NCBI RefSeq assembly: GCF_004137255.1
Contig: NZ_SDWT01000001.1
Coordinates: 2,046,001 to 2,110,000, forward strand
Origin: Nocardioides oleivorans
Lineage (GTDB): Bacteria; Actinomycetota; Actinomycetes; Propionibacteriales; Nocardioidaceae
Length of the DNA stretch: 64,000 nt
Reading direction: 5' to 3'
This document shows, one piece after another, positions 7,801 through 20,607 of the stretch. The position numbers and the translations under genes were made by a program. The notes beneath the pieces were generated by a model. That model was not told the origin of the DNA. It saw only the letters and a program-made list of their open reading frames with translations, and did no database searches. Numbering within the stretch: the first letter of the stretch is position 1; every line of letters begins with the position of its first letter.

Positions 7801-8094
7801 GTGCAACCGTGGATCTTCGAGAGCTGGCTGATGCTGGGCGTGCTCGTGATCGCCCTCGCGATCAAGGGCTTCGCGTTCGTCAACGCGTTGACCTTCTCCG
7901 TCGAGGCCTACGACGCCGCGGGCAAGCTGACCAAGCAGGCGTGGTGCCTGATCACCGGCCTCGGCTTCGCCGCGCAGCTCGTGCTGCTCGGCTCACCGCT
8001 GGGCATCATCAACCTGATCTTCACCATCGCCGCGCTGGTCTACCTCGCCGACGTGCGCCCCGCGCTGCGCGAGGTCACCTCGGGTCGTCGCTGA
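7801..8094 (+). CDS. DUF2516 small membrane protein, Rv0476-like
   Basis: 97 aa from a GTG. Three hydrophobic segments are visible: residues 5-25 (ESWLMLGVLVIALAIKGFAF), about 48-66, and about 68-84. DUF2516 proteins are small actinobacterial membrane proteins of unknown function, typically next to hbhA, as here. It is separated from hbhA by a strong terminator and has its own -10. Its 3' end faces the rfbCD fusion gene with a 16-bp gap. Confidence 0.85.
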   Translation: MQPWIFESWLMLGVLVIALAIKGFAFVNALTFSVEAYDAAGKLTKQAWCLITGLGFAAQLVLLGSPLGIINLIFTIAALVYLADVRPALREVTSGRR

Positions 8095-8110
8095 CCCGCA
8101 TCGGCCCGCG

Positions 8111-9543
8111 TCAGCCCAGGTAGCGGTCGAGCGCGGCGAGCGCGTCCTCGGGCTCGAAGCCGGTGGCGCGGATCTTCTCCAGCGACATCGCCGAGTTGAG
8201 CGGTCGCGGCGCGAACGGGTTGCCCTGCGCCAGCACCCCCTCGGCGTACGCCTCCGTGGTGGTCCCGGAGACGTCGTCGGCGCTGCGGCCGGAGCGCTCG
8301 AAGACCGCCTGGGCGATCTCTTGCCACGACATGGCCGGGCCGCCGTTGGAGAGGTTGTAGGTGCCGAACGGAGCGCCCGTCGTGATCAGGTGGCTGATGC
8401 CGCGGACGAGCTCCTCGGTGAAGGTGAGCCGCCCGACCTGGTCGTCGACCACGCTCGGCGACACGCCCTTCTCGGCGAGCGACTGCATCGTGCGCACGAA
8501 GTTCTTGCCGTCGCCGATCACCCAGCTGGTGCGGATCAGGTAGTGGCGCGGGGCCAGTCCGACGGCGAGGTCACCGGCGGCCTTCGACTGCGCGTAGACG
8601 CCGAGCGGCGAGAGCGGCTCGTCCTCGGTGTGCCCGGGGTCGAGTGCGGCGGTGCCGTCGAAGACGTACTCCGACGAGACGTGCACCAGCGTGAAGCCGT
8701 GCTCGCGCGCGAGCCGCGCCAACGTCGCGGGGGCGGTCGAGTTCGCCGCCCAGGCGGCGACGCGGCCCTCGGTGGTCTCGGCGGCGTCGACGGCGGTGTA
8801 GGCCGCGGCGTTGAGCACCAGGGCGTACTCGTGCCACGGCCAGGCGGCCACGGCGGCCGGGTCGGTCAGGTCGAGCGACGTCACGCCCTCGCCCGCGAAG
8901 AGGTCGACGCGGTCGGCGTCGGGGTGCTCCGCGTGGAGCGCGCGGCCGAGCTGGCCGAGGGCACCCACGACGAGCGTCTTCTTCGGCTTCATCGGCACGA
9001 CGTCACCCAGGCGCGGGTTGTTGTGGTCCTTCTCGGAGATCTCCGCCTCGTCGAGCGGGATCGGCCACGGGATGCCCGCGGTCTCGTCGCCGAGGTGGAG
9101 GGCCGGGTAGGCCACGCCGGGGCGCCAGTGGTCGTTGACGAGGTAGGTGTAGGCGGTGCCGTCTTCGAGCGCCTGGTAGGAGTTGCCCACCCCGCGCGGC
9201 ACGAAGACGGCGACCGAGGGGTCGACCTCGGTCGAGAAGGTCGTGCCGAACGACTCGCCCTCGCGCATGTCGACCCAGGCGCCGAAGATCCGCCCGGTCG
9301 CCAGCGACACGAACTTGTCCCACGGCTCGGTGTGGATGCCGCGGGTCGCGCCCCGGGAGGCGTTGAACGAGATGTTGTTCTGCACGGGGCCGAAGTCGGG
9401 CAGGCCGAGGGCCACCATCTTCTCGCGCTGCCAGTTCTCCTTGAACCAGCCGCGGGCGTCGCCGTGCAGGGGCATCCGGACGACGAGCAGGCCCGGGATC
9501 GGGGTCGTCTCGACGCGCAGCTCGTTGGTGCGGGCCTCAGCCA

Positions 9544-9544
<1 letters not shown>
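8111..9544 (-). CDS. Fused dTDP-4-dehydrorhamnose 3,5-epimerase / dTDP-4-dehydrorhamnose reductase
   Basis: 477 aa, joining RmlC- and RmlD-type domains. Residues 1-195 form the epimerase cupin (ARGWFKENWQREK, NNISFNASRGATRGIH with the catalytic His, FVPRGVGNSYQ). Residues 200-477 are the NAD(P)H reductase (LVVGALGQLGRAL, NAAAYTAVDAAE, SSEYVFDGT, the YAQSK catalytic Tyr/Lys, IRTSWVIG). Together these convert dTDP-4-keto-6-deoxyglucose to dTDP-L-rhamnose. The start ATG overlaps the rfbB stop by one base (TGATG), so the two are coupled. Fusion of these steps is familiar in actinobacteria. Confidence 0.93.
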
Positions 9545-12460
<2,916 letters not shown>

Positions 12461-12499
12461 GCCCACATGGTGCCAAACGGGACCCCGGCCCGTACGCCA

Positions 12500-12505
12500 T
12501 AGTGT
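12500..12505 (+). promoter_or_regulatory. Leaderless -10 element of rfbA
   Basis: TAGTGT ends 6 nt before the ATG at 12512, placing the predicted transcript start on the start codon. Confidence 0.58.
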
Positions 12506-12511
12506 TCATCC

Positions 12512-13378
12512 ATGCGCGGAATCATCCTGGCCGGTGGCACCGGCTCCCGACTGCACCCGATCACCCAGGGCATCAGCAAGCAGCTGGTCCCGGTGTACGA
12601 CAAGCCGATGATCTACTACCCGCTCTCGACGCTGATGCTCGCGGGGATCAAGGACGTCCTCATCATCACCACGCCGCACGAGGCCGACGGCTTCCACCGG
12701 CTGCTCGGCGACGGCTCGCAGTTCGGCATCGACCTCACCTTCGCGGTGCAGCCCAGCCCCGACGGCCTCGCGCAGGCCTTCATCATCGGTGCCGACCACA
12801 TCGGCTCGGAGCGGGCGGCGCTCGTCCTCGGCGACAACATCTTCTACGGCTCGGGCCTGGGGTCGCAGCTGCTGCGGTTCAAGGACCTCGACGGTGCCGC
12901 CGTCTTCGGCTACCACGTCGCCGACCCCCGGGCGTACGGCGTCGTGGAGTTCGACGACCAGGGACGGGCGCTGTCGCTGGAGGAGAAGCCCGAGCACCCG
13001 AAGAGCGACTTCGCCGTCCCGGGGCTCTACTTCTACGACAACGACGTCGTGCAGTACGCCGCCGAGCTGGCTCCGTCAGCGCGTGGCGAGCTGGAGATCA
13101 CCGACCTCAACCGGCGCTACCTCGAGGAGGGCCGGCTCCACGTCGAGGTTCTGCCGCGCGGCACGGCCTGGCTCGACACGGGCACCTTCGACTCGCTCAA
13201 CGACGCCTCCAACTTCGTCCGCACCATCGAGGGACGCCAGGGCTTCAAGGTCGGCGCGCCCGAGGAGGTCGCCTGGCGGATGGGCTTCCTGTCCGACGAC
13301 GAGCTCGTGGCCCGGGCCGAGCCCCTGCGCAAGAGCGGCTACGGCGAGTACCTCCTGGGCCTCTTGAAGCACGGCTGA
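12512..13378 (+). CDS. rfbA: Glucose-1-phosphate thymidylyltransferase
   Basis: 288 aa, normal RmlA length. It has the nucleotide-binding start [18 protein letters not shown], then [30 protein letters not shown] and [17 protein letters not shown]. The C-terminal TWLDTGT-type block appears as [11 protein letters not shown]. It condenses dTTP and glucose-1-phosphate to dTDP-glucose, the first step of dTDP-L-rhamnose synthesis. It is transcribed away from DUF4012 and the other rfb genes. An 11-nt tandem repeat spans its stop codon. Confidence 0.97.
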   Translation: MRGIILAGGTGSRLHPITQGISKQLVPVYDKPMIYYPLSTLMLAGIKDVLIITTPHEADGFHRLLGDGSQFGIDLTFAVQPSPDGLAQAFIIGADHIGSERAALVLGDNIFYGSGLGSQLLRFKDLDGAAVFGYHVADPRAYGVVEFDDQGRALSLEEKPEHPKSDFAVPGLYFYDNDVVQYAAELAPSARGELEITDLNRRYLEEGRLHVEVLPRGTAWLDTGTFDSLNDASNFVRTIEGRQGFKVGAPEEVAWRMGFLSDDELVARAEPLRKSGYGEYLLGLLKHG

Positions 13379-13401
13379 GGCACGGCTGGAGCACGGCTGA
13401 G
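13369..13401. repeat. Three imperfect 11-nt tandem repeats at the rfbA stop
   Basis: Units GCACGGCTGAG, GCACGGCTGGA and GCACGGCTGAG follow each other. The first encodes the last residues and stop of RfbA. Slipped-strand duplication is the simplest origin. Confidence 0.8.
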
Positions 13402-13511
13402 GCCGACCGCACCGCCGTCCTCCCCAACCTGCGCCGAGGACGTTTCGACCCGGCGCGGGCGGGGGAGGTAGGGGACACAGGACGACCAAGCGCGGCCACA
13501 GGAGGTCTCGG

Positions 13512-14102
13512 GTGCCCCAGTCAACAGGCGTGGAGTTCGTGCAGGGAGGCGCCGCCGAGCGTGCGGTGGCCGACGATCCCTTCTGGGCGACGGTGCTCCG
13601 TCGCCACGGCGACATCGACGTCGTCGTGCTCCCGCAGGAGCCGACGCTCGAGCAGGTGGTGCCGGAGGGTGAGCCCGAGGTCGATCCCGAGCAGGCCCGC
13701 GAGGCGCTCCGCGGCCAGGCCGCCGCGTTCTGGGCCGAGCTCGGCCTCGGCGGCGACCCGGCCCACCTCGACGACGTCTGGTTCGCCGGTGTGGCACCGG
13801 GCACGCTGCGCTGGCAGGGCACCGCGACCTTCGAGCAGGTCGACCCGCTCCTGGCCTCCGCCGCCCTCGAGCGCGCGCAGCTGGTGCTCGCCGCCGACGA
13901 CGGCTGGCACACGCTCGTCCCGACCGACGGCCTGCCGCGCGTGATCGCCGGCCGGGCCGCACAGCCCGGCCGCGAGGAGGTCCACGTCGTCCTCGCCTCG
14001 CCCACGCGGCTCGTGGTGCGGATGCGCTCGGCACTCGTCCACGTCGGGGCGGTCGCCGCCGCTGCGACCCTGGGCTCGTCCGCAGGTGGTGGGGACCGAT
14101 GA
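13512..14102 (+). CDS. Hypothetical protein at the head of a WXG-type operon
   Basis: 196 aa from a GTG, with GGAGG 6 nt upstream. I do not recognise a family. It is acidic, without signal peptide or membrane helix except a weakly hydrophobic end (LVHVGAVAAAATLGSS). A TLRWQGTATFEQVDPLL block sits mid-protein and VHVVLASPTRLVVRMRSAL near the end. The gene overlaps the next start by 4 bp (ATGA), so it is co-translated with the WXG100-like gene. EspG-like or other ESX-associated chaperone function is conceivable from context only. Confidence 0.6.
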   Translation: MPQSTGVEFVQGGAAERAVADDPFWATVLRRHGDIDVVVLPQEPTLEQVVPEGEPEVDPEQAREALRGQAAAFWAELGLGGDPAHLDDVWFAGVAPGTLRWQGTATFEQVDPLLASAALERAQLVLAADDGWHTLVPTDGLPRVIAGRAAQPGREEVHVVLASPTRLVVRMRSALVHVGAVAAAATLGSSAGGGDR

Positions 14103-14410
14103 CCGAGCAGCTGGTCTGGGACCTGCAGGTCCTCCAGAAGGGCACGACCGGGTGGGAGTCGCAGGAGCGGCTCATGGACGCCACCGCCAAGGACTTCCGG
14201 GCCGCCTCGCCGGGCGCGCTGCCGCCGAGCGTGCAGGGCGCCGCCACGGCGTTCTTCTCGACGTGGGCCGGGCTCGCCGGTGAGAGCACCGCGATCGCCC
14301 AGGGCTTCGTCGGCGCGCTGAAGGCCACCGGCAACGACTACTCCACGTCGGACGACGCCGCGGACCGCCAGTTCAGCGACCTCGACGGACGACTGGGGCC
14401 GGCCCGATGA
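14099..14410 (+). CDS. WXG100-like secreted protein
   Basis: 103 aa, the usual WXG100 length, predicted to form a helical hairpin. The turn holds WAG (FFSTWAGLAGES), a W-x-G motif at about residues 54-56. The C-terminus holds YSTSD, which fits the YxxxD type VII secretion signal. It overlaps both neighbours by 4 bp, placing it in an operon with a hypothetical gene and a WXG/DUF1023 hydrolase. No EccC/EccD machinery is in the window, so a secretion route must be encoded elsewhere if used. Confidence 0.72.
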   Translation: MTEQLVWDLQVLQKGTTGWESQERLMDATAKDFRAASPGALPPSVQGAATAFFSTWAGLAGESTAIAQGFVGALKATGNDYSTSDDAADRQFSDLDGRLGPAR

Positions 14411-16170
14411 CGACCATCGAGGTCCCGGCGTCGGTGCCGGCACAGATCAAGAAGCCCGAGGGCGAGCCCGGCGGCGTCGACGCCCTCGCCACCACGCTCT
14501 ACACAGCGGCGGGCCGCTACGAGGAGTTCGCGGACCGTTCGAAGGAGCTGCAGACCCTCGGCCGCTGGACCGGCAGCGCCTACGACGCCTACAAGGTCGC
14601 CTCCGGGAAGGCGTCCGGCGAGCACGCCGCCATGGGCACGACCGTCCGTCGCGTCGGCCGCGGCGTGACCGCGTTCGCCGACACCCTGCGCGACCTGCTG
14701 CGCGACCACGAGGAGCTCCTCGAGCGCAAGCGGTCCCTCGACGACCGGCGCAACGCGCTGATCGCCGAGATCAACGCGGCCGCCGGCGCCACGGAGGCCG
14801 ACATCGCGGCGTTCCGCCAGCGTGCGGCCGAGCTGCGCAGCGAGTACGCCGAGCTGGTGCGCGCCGACGACGACCTGCAGCGCCGCGTCCGCGACAACGA
14901 GACCCTGCTGCGCCAGGTCTTCCAGGCCGCCGACACCCTGGCCGAGTCGACGTCGGCCGAGGGTGGCATCCCTCCGCTCGCGGAGGCGGCGATCAACCGC
15001 CCGGGTGCGCCGGGCAGCGGCGCCAGCCCGGCGGAGACCAAGGCGTGGTGGGACGGCCTCACCGAGGCCGAGCGGGAGGCCGTGATCGCGGCCTACCCCG
15101 ACCGCATCGGGCAGGGCAACGGGCTGCCGGCCGACGCCCGCGATCAGGCCAACCGGGTGCTCCTCGACGACGACCTCGCCCGCCTGGCCTCCAAGCGTGC
15201 GGACGGGACGATCTCGGAGTCCGAGGGGAAGGTGCTCGCCAACGCCGAGCAGGCGCGCGACTCCCTCACCAACGCCGACGCCTACACCGACCCGCTCGAC
15301 CCGAGCGTGCGGCCCGGCGGCCAGCTGTGGCTCTACGACCCCGGGGCCTACGACGGTGACGGCCGGGTGGCGATCGCGGTCGGCGACCTCGACACGGCCC
15401 AGGACGTCGCGGTGTTCACGCCCGGCATCAACACCGACATGTCCGACACCACGAGCTACACCGACAAGATGATGAACCTCTACGAGTCGACCCGCTACAA
15501 CGGCGACGGCTCGAGCGTGGCGGCGATGTACTGGCTCGGCTACGACGCCCCGCACGGGCCGACCGACCTGGCCACCTTCACCGAGGGCCGCGCCGAGGAC
15601 GGCGGGCGCCAGCTCTCCGAGGCGATCGACGGCCTGCGCGCGTCGCGCTCCGACGACCCCGCCCACCTCACGGCGATCGGCCACAGCTACGGCTCCACCA
15701 CGACGTCGTACGCCACGCACGGCAACGGTTCGGTCAACGACGTCGTGCTGATCGGCAGCCCGGGCGCGGGTCCGGCCGACACCGCCTCCGACCTGGGGCA
15801 GGGCAACGTCTACGTCGGGCGCGACAGCCGCGACCTCGTGGCCGTGCTCGGCGACGAGGGCTGGATCGGCAAGTTCGGGCTGGGACTCGGCACCGACCCC
15901 TCGTCGGAGGACTTCGAGGCGACCCGCTTCGCCGCCGAGGACGTCGACCGCAGCTGGATCCGCAACACCGGCGACGCCCACAGCTCCTACCTCGACAACG
16001 ACTCCGAGTCGCTCTACAACATCGGCCGCATCGTCGACGGCCACGGTGGTGACGTCAACGTGGTCGACCAGAGCTACGACCCGTGGTGGGGCCCGCCGCA
16101 GGACCCCGAGTGGGACCGGGAGCCGACGGCCGACCAGCCCGGGCGCTCGGACACGACCGCGCGCCGGTGA
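14407..16170 (+). CDS. WXG-domain / DUF1023 alpha/beta-hydrolase
   Basis: 587 aa. Residues ~20-190 are helical and start with a WXG-type motif (LGRWTGSAYDAYK) followed by a coiled coil (RAAELRSEYAELVRADDDL). Residues ~290-540 are a DUF1023 alpha/beta-hydrolase: DVAVFTPGINTDMSDT, then the nucleophile elbow AIGHSYGSTT (Ser near residue 433), and a late GDAHSSYLDND that can supply the His. DUF1023 hydrolases are common effector-like proteins in actinobacteria; substrates are unknown. The fusion to a WXG domain and the small WXG partner suggest type VII export. The lipoprotein gene follows with a TGATG overlap. Confidence 0.82.
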   Translation: MTTIEVPASVPAQIKKPEGEPGGVDALATTLYTAAGRYEEFADRSKELQTLGRWTGSAYDAYKVASGKASGEHAAMGTTVRRVGRGVTAFADTLRDLLRDHEELLERKRSLDDRRNALIAEINAAAGATEADIAAFRQRAAELRSEYAELVRADDDLQRRVRDNETLLRQVFQAADTLAESTSAEGGIPPLAEAAINRPGAPGSGASPAETKAWWDGLTEAEREAVIAAYPDRIGQGNGLPADARDQANRVLLDDDLARLASKRADGTISESEGKVLANAEQARDSLTNADAYTDPLDPSVRPGGQLWLYDPGAYDGDGRVAIAVGDLDTAQDVAVFTPGINTDMSDTTSYTDKMMNLYESTRYNGDGSSVAAMYWLGYDAPHGPTDLATFTEGRAEDGGRQLSEAIDGLRASRSDDPAHLTAIGHSYGSTTTSYATHGNGSVNDVVLIGSPGAGPADTASDLGQGNVYVGRDSRDLVAVLGDEGWIGKFGLGLGTDPSSEDFEATRFAAEDVDRSWIRNTGDAHSSYLDNDSESLYNIGRIVDGHGGDVNVVDQSYDPWWGPPQDPEWDREPTADQPGRSDTTARR

Positions 16171-16706
16171 TGATGGACGGCATGACCCGTCTCCCGCTGC
16201 GGTTGCTGCTCGTCCTCACCCTCGGGCTCGCGCTGGCGGCGTGCGGAGGAGGGCCGTCCGCCGACGAGTCGGCCGACGCGCTCGAGTCGATGAGGTCGTC
16301 GGTCGACGACGAGCTCCGCGCGATGGCCGGCGCCCTCACCTCGTCCGGACTGGCCGTCGAGCAGGCGACCGGGAGGGTGGACGAGAAGGGCATGTCGACC
16401 CGGCGGGCCCAGGACTACCTCGCGCGTGCGGTGCTGGTCGGCTCCGGGGACGAGGCCGGCCAGGTCGAGCAGGCCGCCGCGGCGCTCGAGGACGCCGGCT
16501 GGACCCGCAAGGCCGCAGGGCTCGACGCCGGCGAGGCCAACCCGTGGGTGCAGCTCGAGCGCGACGACTTCCGCACGACGATCGGCTGGACCAAGGTCGG
16601 CACCCGCGAGCTCGCGCTCAGCCTCGACCGGGCCGGTGACGTGGAGGTCCCCGACGACGCCCCTGTCGTCGACCGGGACAACGCGGTGGAGATCCCGCTC
16701 GACTGA
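16170..16706 (+). CDS. Predicted lipoprotein
   Basis: 178 aa. The start overlaps the hydrolase stop (TGATG); MTRLPL at 16182 is an alternative start. A lipoprotein signal RLPLRLLLVLTLGLALAAC ends in the lipobox L-A-A-C, so the mature protein would start at Cys followed by GGGPSADESAD. The rest is a small charged domain with no family I recognise (QLERDDFRTTIGWTKVGTRE). Co-transcription suggests it works with the exported WXG/DUF1023 pair, for example as an inhibitor or anchor. That is inference. Confidence 0.75.
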   Translation: MMDGMTRLPLRLLLVLTLGLALAACGGGPSADESADALESMRSSVDDELRAMAGALTSSGLAVEQATGRVDEKGMSTRRAQDYLARAVLVGSGDEAGQVEQAAAALEDAGWTRKAAGLDAGEANPWVQLERDDFRTTIGWTKVGTRELALSLDRAGDVEVPDDAPVVDRDNAVEIPLD

Positions 16707-16733
16707 TCCGCGCCTCGACGGGCCCGCCAGGGT

Positions 16734-17665
16734 TCAGTCGAGGTCGGCGGCGACCATCCGGGCCACGAGCTCCTCGAAGGACACCGTCGGCGCCCAGCCG
16801 AGCTCCTCTCGGGCACGGCCGGCGTCGCCGACGAGCTCGGTCGGGTCGGCGGGGCGGAAGAACCGCTCGTCCTGCCGCACGAGGTGCTCCCAGTCGGTGA
16901 TGCCGGCGGCGGCGAAGGCGGCGGCCACGAACTCGCGCACGGAGTGCGCCCGGCCGGTGGCGACGACGTAGTCCGACGGCTGGTCGGCACGGGCGGCGCG
17001 CACCATCGCGTCGACGTAGTCGGGCGCCCAGCCCCAGTCACGACGGGCCTCGACGTTGCCGAGGACCAGCTCGTCGGCCTCCCCCTTGGCGATCGCGGCC
17101 ACGGTCGAGGTGATCTTGCGCGTCACGAAGCGCTCGTGGCGCCGGGGAGACTCGTGGTTGTAGAGGATCGCGCTCGACACGTGCAGGTCGCGCTGGCGGA
17201 AGACCCGCGCCGAGAGGTGGGCGAACGCCTTGGCGGCGCCGTACGGGTTCACCGGCGCGACTGGCGTGTCCTCGTCCTGCGGAGACTCGGCGGGCTCGCC
17301 GAAGATCTCGGCGCTGGAGGCCTGCACGAGGCGTACGTCGCCGAGCCGGTGCGCGGTCTCCATCAGCCCGACCGCTGCGTGGCCGTTGACGAGGGCCGTG
17401 GCGTCGGGCTGCTCCCACGACTGGGCGACCGAGCTGATCGCGGCGAGGTTGTAGATCTCCCGCGGCGCGAGGTCGAGCACGAGGCGCCGGGTCGCCTCCA
17501 CGTCGCCCAGGTCGCCGCTGTGCAGCACGACCGCGTCGGGGCAGTGGGCCGGGTGGCCGTCGGAGGTGTAGACGAGCGCGTGGACGTCGTACCCCTCGGC
17601 GACGAGGCGCTCGGCGAGGTAGGTGCCGTCCTGGCCACCGATGCCGGTGATGAAGGCTCGCGCAG

Positions 17666-17669
<4 letters not shown>
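16734..17669 (-). CDS. GDP-mannose 4,6-dehydratase-like SDR (second gmd paralogue)
   Basis: 311 aa from a GTG that overlaps the upstream gmd stop by 4 bp (GTGA). It is an extended SDR with FITGIGGQDGTYLAERL, SSAEIFGE (catalytic Ser and Glu) and NPYGAAKAFAH (YxxxK). It follows its neighbour block by block: SAILYNHESPRR, RFVTRKITSTVA, NVEARRDWGWAPDYVDAM and EHLVRQDERFFRPAD. Dehydratase residues are kept, so it could be a second dehydratase or the GDP-4-keto-6-deoxymannose reductase. I cannot separate these from sequence alone. Confidence 0.8.
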
Positions 17670-18646
<977 letters not shown>

Positions 18647-18675
18647 GCGGCCAGTCTGTCAGGGTCGGCGGTCGT

Positions 18676-18681
18676 TAGGGT
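18676..18681 (+). promoter_or_regulatory. Leaderless -10 element of galE
   Basis: TAGGGT ends 7 nt before the galE ATG at 18689. Confidence 0.6.
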
Positions 18682-18688
18682 GAGGTCC

Positions 18689-19702
18689 ATGAGGATCCTC
18701 GTGAGCGGCGGCGCCGGCTACATCGGCTCGCACACTGTCATCCAGCTCGTCGCGGCCGGCCACGACGTGGTCATCGTCGACAACTTCAGCAACGCGCACC
18801 CGACGGTGCTCGGGCGGATGGAGTCGCTCACCGGGACCAGCATCCCGACGCACTCCTTCGACCTGTGCGACTACGACAAGACCGAGCACCTCTTCGCGAG
18901 CGAGGACTTCGACGCGGTCATCCACTTCGCCGGCTACAAGGCGGTCGGCGAGAGCGTGGCCAAGCCGCTCGACTACTACGAGAACAACCTCGGCTCGACC
19001 TTCTCGCTCGTGCGCGCGATGCAGAAGAACGACGTCCACAAGCTCGTCTTCTCCTCCAGCGCCACCGTCTACGGCACCGACCAGGCCGGAGCGACCGAGG
19101 ACCGGCGCACGTTCGCCACGAACCCCTACGGCTGGACCAAGGTGATGCAGGAGCAGATCCTGCGCGACGTGGCGGCCGCCGACCCGAGCCTGCGCTTCGC
19201 GCTGCTGCGCTACTTCAACCCGGTCGGCGCGCACGAGTCCGGCACGATCGGCGAGGACCCGTCGGGCATCCCGAACAACCTGATGCCGTTCATCGCCCAG
19301 GTCGCGGTCGGGAAGCGCGAGAAGCTCGCCGTCTTCGGCGACGACTACGACACCGTCGACGGCACCGGGGTGCGCGACTACATCCACGTCGAGGACCTCG
19401 CCGCCGGCCACGTCGCCGCCCTCGAGGCGCTGACGACCACCACCGAGGGGGTCAACGTCTGGAACCTCGGCACGGGCCACGGCACCAGCGTGCTGGAGCT
19501 GCTCCACGCCTTCGAGCGCGCCGTCGGCCGCGAGCTCCCCTACGAGGTCGTCGCCCGGCGACCCGGTGACGTCGCGACGTCCTACGCCGACCCCTCGAAG
19601 GCCAACCGCGAGCTCGGCTGGAGCACGAAGAAGACCGTCGACGAGATGGCCGTCGACGCCTGGCGCTGGCAGTCCCAGAACCCCCAGGGCTACTCCGGCT
19701 GA
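18689..19702 (+). CDS. galE: UDP-glucose 4-epimerase
   Basis: 337 aa. NAD-binding MRILVSGGAGYIGSHTVIQL opens the protein. VIHFAGYKAVGESV, FSSSATVYG (catalytic Ser), NPYGWTKVMQEQIL (YxxxK) and LRYFNPVGAHESG are all GalE signatures. It interconverts UDP-glucose and UDP-galactose, supplying galactose for the glycans encoded around it. Its stop overlaps the start of the amidase gene (TGATG), an unusual operon partner that points to cell-envelope work. Confidence 0.95.
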   Translation: MRILVSGGAGYIGSHTVIQLVAAGHDVVIVDNFSNAHPTVLGRMESLTGTSIPTHSFDLCDYDKTEHLFASEDFDAVIHFAGYKAVGESVAKPLDYYENNLGSTFSLVRAMQKNDVHKLVFSSSATVYGTDQAGATEDRRTFATNPYGWTKVMQEQILRDVAAADPSLRFALLRYFNPVGAHESGTIGEDPSGIPNNLMPFIAQVAVGKREKLAVFGDDYDTVDGTGVRDYIHVEDLAAGHVAALEALTTTTEGVNVWNLGTGHGTSVLELLHAFERAVGRELPYEVVARRPGDVATSYADPSKANRELGWSTKKTVDEMAVDAWRWQSQNPQGYSG

Positions 19703-20475
19703 TGCACCGCCTGGTCACTGCGCTGGTGGTCGCGCTGCTGGCGAGCCTCGTCCCCGGAGCTGCCCACGCCGATCCGGTGGCGCCGCTGGTCGCGGTGCGG
19801 GCCGCGAAGCCGCTCGACGGGAGCGTCGTCGTGATCGACCCCGGGCACCAGCTCGGCAACCACAACTTCCCCGAGCAGATCGGCCGGCAGGTGCCGGCCG
19901 GCGGGTTCACCAAGCCGTGCAACACCACCGGCACGGCGACCGACGGGGGTTACCCGGAGGCCACCTTCACCTGGCAGGTGTCCCGCGCCCTGACCACGCG
20001 GCTGCGCAGGCTCGGCGCCACCGTGGTGCTGACCCGCCACAGCAACCGCCAGGACCGGTGGGGTCCGTGCGTCGACGTCCGCGGCCGGGCCGGGAACGCG
20101 GTGGGTGCCGACCTCAAGATCTCGATCCACGGCGACGGCTCGTACGCCGCCGGCGCGCGCGGCTTCCACGTCATCGCGCCGGCCGACCGGGCGCCGTGGA
20201 CCGACGACATCCACGGGTCCTCGCTGCGCCTCGCCGCGGCGGTGAAGTCGGGCCTGCTGGCGCGCGACTTCGCGGTGGCGAACTACATCGCCGGCGGCGA
20301 CGGCCTCGACGTCCGCTCGGACCTCGGCACCCTCAACCTCAGCGACGTACCCACCGTGATGGTCGAGCTCGGCAACATGCGCAACGCCGCCGAGGCGCGC
20401 GTGATGACCTCGGCCCGCGGTCGTGAGCGGTACGCCCGCGGCCTGGTGGCCGGGGTGCGGACCTTCCTCCGCTAG
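19702..20475 (+). CDS. Secreted N-acetylmuramoyl-L-alanine amidase (Ami1/Rv3717-like)
   Basis: 257 aa. A Sec signal peptide spans residues 1-23 (HRLVTALVVALLASLVPGAAHA). The Amidase_3 zinc fold follows with VVIDPGHQLGNHN (Zn His), a Glu in GGYPEATFTWQVSRAL, KISIHGDGS (Zn His) and VMVELGNMRN (catalytic Glu). The HNFPEQIGRQVPAGGFTKPC insert resembles M. tuberculosis Rv3717. It cleaves the amide between MurNAc and L-Ala in peptidoglycan. There is no separate wall-binding domain. It is coupled to galE. Confidence 0.9.
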   Translation: MHRLVTALVVALLASLVPGAAHADPVAPLVAVRAAKPLDGSVVVIDPGHQLGNHNFPEQIGRQVPAGGFTKPCNTTGTATDGGYPEATFTWQVSRALTTRLRRLGATVVLTRHSNRQDRWGPCVDVRGRAGNAVGADLKISIHGDGSYAAGARGFHVIAPADRAPWTDDIHGSSLRLAAAVKSGLLARDFAVANYIAGGDGLDVRSDLGTLNLSDVPTVMVELGNMRNAAEARVMTSARGRERYARGLVAGVRTFLR

Positions 20476-20494
20476 CACCATGAAGGCAGCTCGG
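20475..20494. repeat. Left arm of a 20-bp inverted repeat flanking a DUF559 gene
   Basis: GCACCATGAAGGCAGCTCGG starts at the last base of the amidase stop codon. Its reverse complement matches 21502-21521 at 18 of 20 positions. Confidence 0.75.
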
Positions 20495-20607
20495 CCGGCG
20501 TCGGAAGGTCCTGAGCGTGCGCGGTGGGCCTCGGGCCCCCGAACTGCCTCCAGGATGCCTGTGGACGACGCTGACGCGCCCGGCCCAGCGCTGCAAGTCT
20601 GGTCGGC

